From NCBI GenBank assembly GCA_003567685.1, contig PWYW01000101.1, positions 1 to 64,000 on the forward strand: a stretch of 64,000 nucleotides of DNA, read 5' to 3'. The notes under the pieces are model-generated. The model saw only the letters and a program-made list of their open reading frames with translations, was not told the DNA's origin and made no database searches. Below, piece by piece: positions 62,522 through 64,000 of this stretch (position 1 is its first letter; every line of letters starts with the position of its first letter). The position numbers and the translations under genes are program-made. Source of the DNA: Gammaproteobacteria bacterium. GTDB taxonomy: Bacteria > Pseudomonadota > Gammaproteobacteria > Xanthomonadales > Wenzhouxiangellaceae.

Positions 62522-62950
62522 TCAGCGGCTGTCGCGCATCTGCTTTTGCTTCAATTCCCAACGCTCCTGGGCATCCAGGCAGAGCGTCGCAATCGGTCGG
62601 GCATCCAGACGCGCCAGGCCAATTTCTTCACCCGTTTCTTCGCAGTAGCCGTAGGAGCCATCGTCAACACGACCGAGCGCCTGATCAATCTTGCCAAGCA
62701 GCTTGCGATAACGGTCGCGAGTGCGAAGCTCGAGGCTGTTTTCCGTTTCCCGACTGGCTCGCTCGGCCTCATCACCGACGTCACGGACTTCGCCACGGAG
62801 ATTATTGATGGTCTCCTGCGACTCTTCAATCAGCTCATTGCGCCAGGTGAGCAGTTTCTGGCGAAAGTACTCCAGGTGCTCAGGGCACATGTACGTCTCG
62901 TTTTCCGAGGGCTTGTAGCCTTTCGGCAGTTCAACGGTCTTGCTGGGCAT
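62522..62950 (-). CDS. dksA: DksA-like transcription factor with two-cysteine zinc-finger variant
   Basis: A 142-residue RNA polymerase-binding factor of the stringent response. The coiled-coil tip carries the DxxDxA motif (Asp57, Asp60, Ala62). The globular domain has Cys103 and Cys124, but the other two zinc positions are Thr106 and Ala127, the pattern reported for the zinc-independent DksA2 of Pseudomonas. The family's [11 protein letters not shown] segment is intact. No second dksA is in the window. It is divergent from yidD. Confidence 0.9.
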   Translation of the reverse strand: MPSKTVELPKGYKPSENETYMCPEHLEYFRQKLLTWRNELIEESQETINNLRGEVRDVGDEAERASRETENSLELRTRDRYRKLLGKIDQALGRVDDGSYGYCEETGEEIGLARLDARPIATLCLDAQERWELKQKQMRDSR

Positions 62951-63028
62951 GGGATGTTCAGCCTCGCCAGTGGGTTGTTGATAAACCCGCGATTATATAT
63001 GCTACGGGGGCGCTCGGAGCAAGCCCTC

Positions 63029-63292
63029 ATGCAAACCCTGTTTCTCGCGTTGATTCGCGCCTACCGGTATCTCCTGTCGCCCCTCCTCGGGCAGAACTGT
63101 CGATACACACCCAGCTGCTCTCGCTACGCCATGCAAGCGATCGAGTTGTACGGCCCGTGGCGGGGCAGTTGGCTGGCCATCAAGCGAATCCTGCGCTGCC
63201 ACCCTTTCTGTCGGGGCGGCCACGACCCGGTGCCAGGCCACGAGGACGCCGAGCCTGGATTTGATCAGGCACCGACCAGGCGGGAGCCCTGA
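63029..63292 (+). CDS. yidD: Membrane protein insertion efficiency factor YidD
   Basis: An 87-residue protein. The family sequence [20 protein letters not shown] followed by [20 protein letters not shown] is unmistakable. ATG 63029 with GGAG upstream is preferred over one 30 bp earlier. It is usually placed by rnpA and yidC near the origin; here it stands apart beside dksA. It helps YidC insert membrane proteins. Confidence 0.93.
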   Translation: MQTLFLALIRAYRYLLSPLLGQNCRYTPSCSRYAMQAIELYGPWRGSWLAIKRILRCHPFCRGGHDPVPGHEDAEPGFDQAPTRREP

Positions 63293-63332
63293 AACGTGCC
63301 GATACATCCTGAAAGCGACTTCGGCTGTCTGG

Positions 63333-64000
63333 TCAGAGAGCGACAATCACCATGACCCCGATCGAGGCCAGGGTGACGCCCAGTACGCGACGCCAATTCA
63401 TCTCCTCGCCCAGGAAAAGCCAGGCGAACACCACAATGAATCCGGCCGCGGTTTCATTCAGTACCGCCGCAACCGAAGCTTGCGTCAGCTTATAGCCAGC
63501 CAACCAGAAAATCATCGAGATGTAGCTACCAAGCAACGACGCAACGACCACGGTGGCCCAGGGCTGGGGAGACCGGTAATGGAGCCAGACCCGCTGCCAG
63601 CCGCGGCTTAACCACACCACCAGCAACATACCCACCGCTCCGGCGGCGAGGCGAACGCCGACCGTCCACATGAACTCGTGGGTTTCCAGAATGGGCTTGA
63701 CCATCAGAATGCCGACGGCCATGAGAAACACGCTGCCAATAGCGAGCATCGCCCCGCTGCGGAAGGCCCTGGAGCTGATTTCCTGTCGATTGCGTCGCCA
63801 GACGACCAGCAAAATGCCCAGCAACACCAGTAAAAGGCCCAGCACCTGCCAAACGCCGAGTGATTCCGACAAAAACAGAATGGACATCAGGATGACAAAC
63901 GGCGAATAAAGCATGCCAATAACGCCTGTCCGGCTGGCACCCAGCAGGTTGAGCGCACGCAGATACCAGGTGTCGGCAACGGCAATTCCCAACAGGCCCG
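63333..64000 (-). CDS. EamA/DMT family transporter, 5' end beyond the window
   Basis: At least 222 residues of a drug/metabolite transporter, open to the right edge. The end of the first EamA unit (ADTWYLRALNLLGASRTGVI) and the full second unit (about ASVAAVLNETAAGFIVVFAW, GEEMNWRRVLGVTLASIGVM) are visible, with about seven or eight membrane helices. Full members have ten helices and about 290-300 residues, so roughly 70-80 are missing. The substrate is unknown. It converges on yidD without a visible terminator. Confidence 0.88.
   Translation of the reverse strand, partial: GLLGIAVADTWYLRALNLLGASRTGVIGMLYSPFVILMSILFLSESLGVWQVLGLLLVLLGILLVVWRRNRQEISSRAFRSGAMLAIGSVFLMAVGILMVKPILETHEFMWTVGVRLAAGAVGMLLVVWLSRGWQRVWLHYRSPQPWATVVVASLLGSYISMIFWLAGYKLTQASVAAVLNETAAGFIVVFAWLFLGEEMNWRRVLGVTLASIGVMVIVAL

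Noticed and set aside
62546-63292. 248-codon version of YidD
   Set aside because: The first 161 codons lie opposite dksA; the YidD family length is about 70-90 residues, starting at 63029.

Overview
The window is GC-rich, densely coded DNA from a free-living gammaproteobacterium. Pointers are a fused chorismate mutase/prephenate dehydrogenase, an EfpL-type elongation factor, PurT, a two-cysteine DksA, YidD, an IPTL-CTERM protein and a secreted protein with a C-terminal RFE-type tail. I lean towards Lysobacterales (Xanthomonadales) or a neighbour such as Wenzhouxiangellaceae, by inference only. I saw no rRNA, tRNA, CRISPR array, insertion sequence or prophage. With corrected starts, no stretch longer than about 280 bp lacks a gene.

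Layout. 1-6.6 kb: a leftward operon for a branched-chain amino acid or organic acid ABC importer (livH-M-G-F-fadD-livK) that also holds an acyl-CoA ligase. 6.7-11.8 kb: an envelope cluster with a lipoprotein truncated hemoglobin, a DUF3034 barrel, an ECF sigma gene (frameshifted as given), a cupin anti-sigma candidate, a membrane-anchored beta-propeller and a cupredoxin lipoprotein. The DUF3034 and cupredoxin genes share an ECF-like promoter, GGTGCATCC-N16-CGTA, so the cluster looks like one regulon. 11.8-15.4 kb: icmF, carrying three 35-bp heptamer-repeat insertions that keep the frame. 15.5-19.1 kb: an ArsR regulator with a BigR/SqrR-like cysteine pair, a secreted IPTL-CTERM protein and a periplasmic DsrE-like protein. 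19.1-21.7 kb: leucine catabolism (leucine dehydrogenase, isovaleryl-CoA dehydrogenase), headed by an unusually structured leader with a hairpin on the Shine-Dalgarno sequence. 21.9-25.2 kb: a Ser/Thr kinase with TPRs, coupled to an ECF43-like sigma factor. 26.1-35.3 kb: an unfamiliar three-gene secreted operon (1762-aa PPC/VWA protein, a transglutaminase-like protein that has lost its Cys, and a three-domain beta protein). 35.5-38.8 kb: a beta-helix protein and an orphan secreted protein. 38.9-49.6 kb: tyrA-efpL, a diguanylate cyclase, a penicillin acylase-like hydrolase, a DPP IV-like peptidase, two membrane proteins and purT. 49.6-57.3 kb: a MoxR/DUF58/DUF4350/DUF4129/SpoIIM/RDD operon. 57.3-64 kb: housekeeping genes (DUF2007, DUF423, pepQ, cysS, sufE, an OmpA protein, dksA, yidD and a partial EamA transporter).

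How the parts fit. LivHMGFK imports branched-chain amino acids or similar acids. Leucine dehydrogenase deaminates leucine, isovaleryl-CoA dehydrogenase follows, and IcmF can rearrange branched acyl-CoAs. The best candidate for an undescribed system is the 6.7-11.8 kb cluster, because two separate transcription units of heme, barrel, copper and propeller proteins share one promoter architecture and flank a sigma/cupin pair. The secreted VWA/pseudo-transglutaminase operon comes second.
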